From Anagrus nilaparvatae (Eukaryota; Arthropoda; Insecta; Hymenoptera; Mymaridae), in the NCBI GenBank assembly GCA_022575985.1, contig JAKSXM010000238.1:12108001-12172000 (forward strand): a DNA stretch of 64,000 nt. Reading direction: 5' to 3'. The notes under the pieces are model-generated. The model made no database searches, was not told the origin of the DNA, and saw only the letters and a list, made by a program, of their open reading frames with translations. The translations under genes were made by a program, and so were the position numbers. How positions within the stretch are numbered: position 1 is the stretch's first letter; each line of letters starts with the position of its first letter. Shown here piece after piece: positions 63,830 through 64,000 of this stretch.

Positions 63830-64000
63830 TAATTCAAAATTTGTCTATTATTCATCGAAAACTACACCGTGTTTTCACCAGTTTCCAAAAAGGCATAAAC
63901 TATAAAAAACCTTTTAATTTAAGTCTTGTAACAATAAATAATGACACAGAAATTTACAACCTTCCTCTCTAAACAACAAAATTCAATTTAAAATTTAAAT

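Larger units (their letters stand above)
35416..64000 (-). other. Upstream plexin intron, >28.5 kb, open at the right edge
   Basis: The acceptor at 35417-35416 defines the 3' end of an intron whose donor is not in the window. No sema-domain exon could be recognised from 35418 to 64000 on the minus strand. The intron hosts the satellite-bearing inverted-repeat element, several MITEs and a tRNA gene on the opposite strand. A short unrecognised exon cannot be excluded by eye. Confidence 0.75.

Overview
The window is about 80% A+T by eye, dense in poly-A/T runs and microsatellites, and nearly all non-coding. The only confidently protein-coding DNA is four exons on the minus strand. They encode part of the extracellular region of a plexin, best matching plexin A: the end of the sema domain, PSI 1, IPT-like linker, PSI 2 and the start of the next IPT domain. 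The spliceosomal introns, the arthropod-like plexin sequence and the very AT-rich, TE-rich introns suggest an insect. A parasitoid hymenopteran is my guess, but nothing in the window proves it. Read 5' to 3' on the minus strand the exons are 35415-35230, 1168-711, 652-376 and 152-27. All splice junctions are GT-AG and the reading frame is continuous across them (349 codons). The gene continues beyond both window ends.

The exons are tightly packed at 1-1168 (introns of 58 and 223 bp). The intron between the sema exon and the PSI exon is 34,061 bp, and the intron upstream of the sema exon exceeds 28.5 kb. I found no other plexin exon and no convincing nested protein gene inside either. An elongator tRNA-Met(CAU) gene lies at 61732-61804 on the opposite strand, inside the upstream intron.

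The rest is repeat-derived. (1) At about 48285-54782 there is a roughly 6.5-kb structure with long diverged inverted flanks of about 570 bp. They enclose two different tandem arrays: a ~111-bp satellite of about 33 copies with dimeric and ~9-mer higher-order organisation, and a second repeat with a 15-bp core. (2) A TA-targeting MITE family with CACTGTAAAAAGTAACTTTC ends is present at about 15065, 25345, 58717 and 63422. (3) A different TA-flanked MITE lies at 45316-45638. (4) A ~1.2-kb fold-back element made of alternating inverted units lies at about 8437-9677. (5) A 192-bp SINE-like insertion with a poly-A tail and a 17-bp target-site duplication interrupts a degenerate tandem array at 12240-13110. 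(6) A tRNA-related SINE fragment lies near 23190. (7) A cluster of LTR/primer-binding-site-like motifs spans 39.7-43.2 kb. (8) Fold-backs lie at 7.3 kb and 30.3 kb, and a GC-rich miRNA-like hairpin lies at 37311-37382. Blocks of GAGTCA/TGACTC motifs occur at 17.1-17.5 and 18.9-19.65 kb. A decayed coding-like stretch lies at 27.33-27.9 kb.

Nothing here looks like a multi-gene functional system. The most unusual object is the inverted-repeat element that carries the satellite arrays inside a plexin intron.
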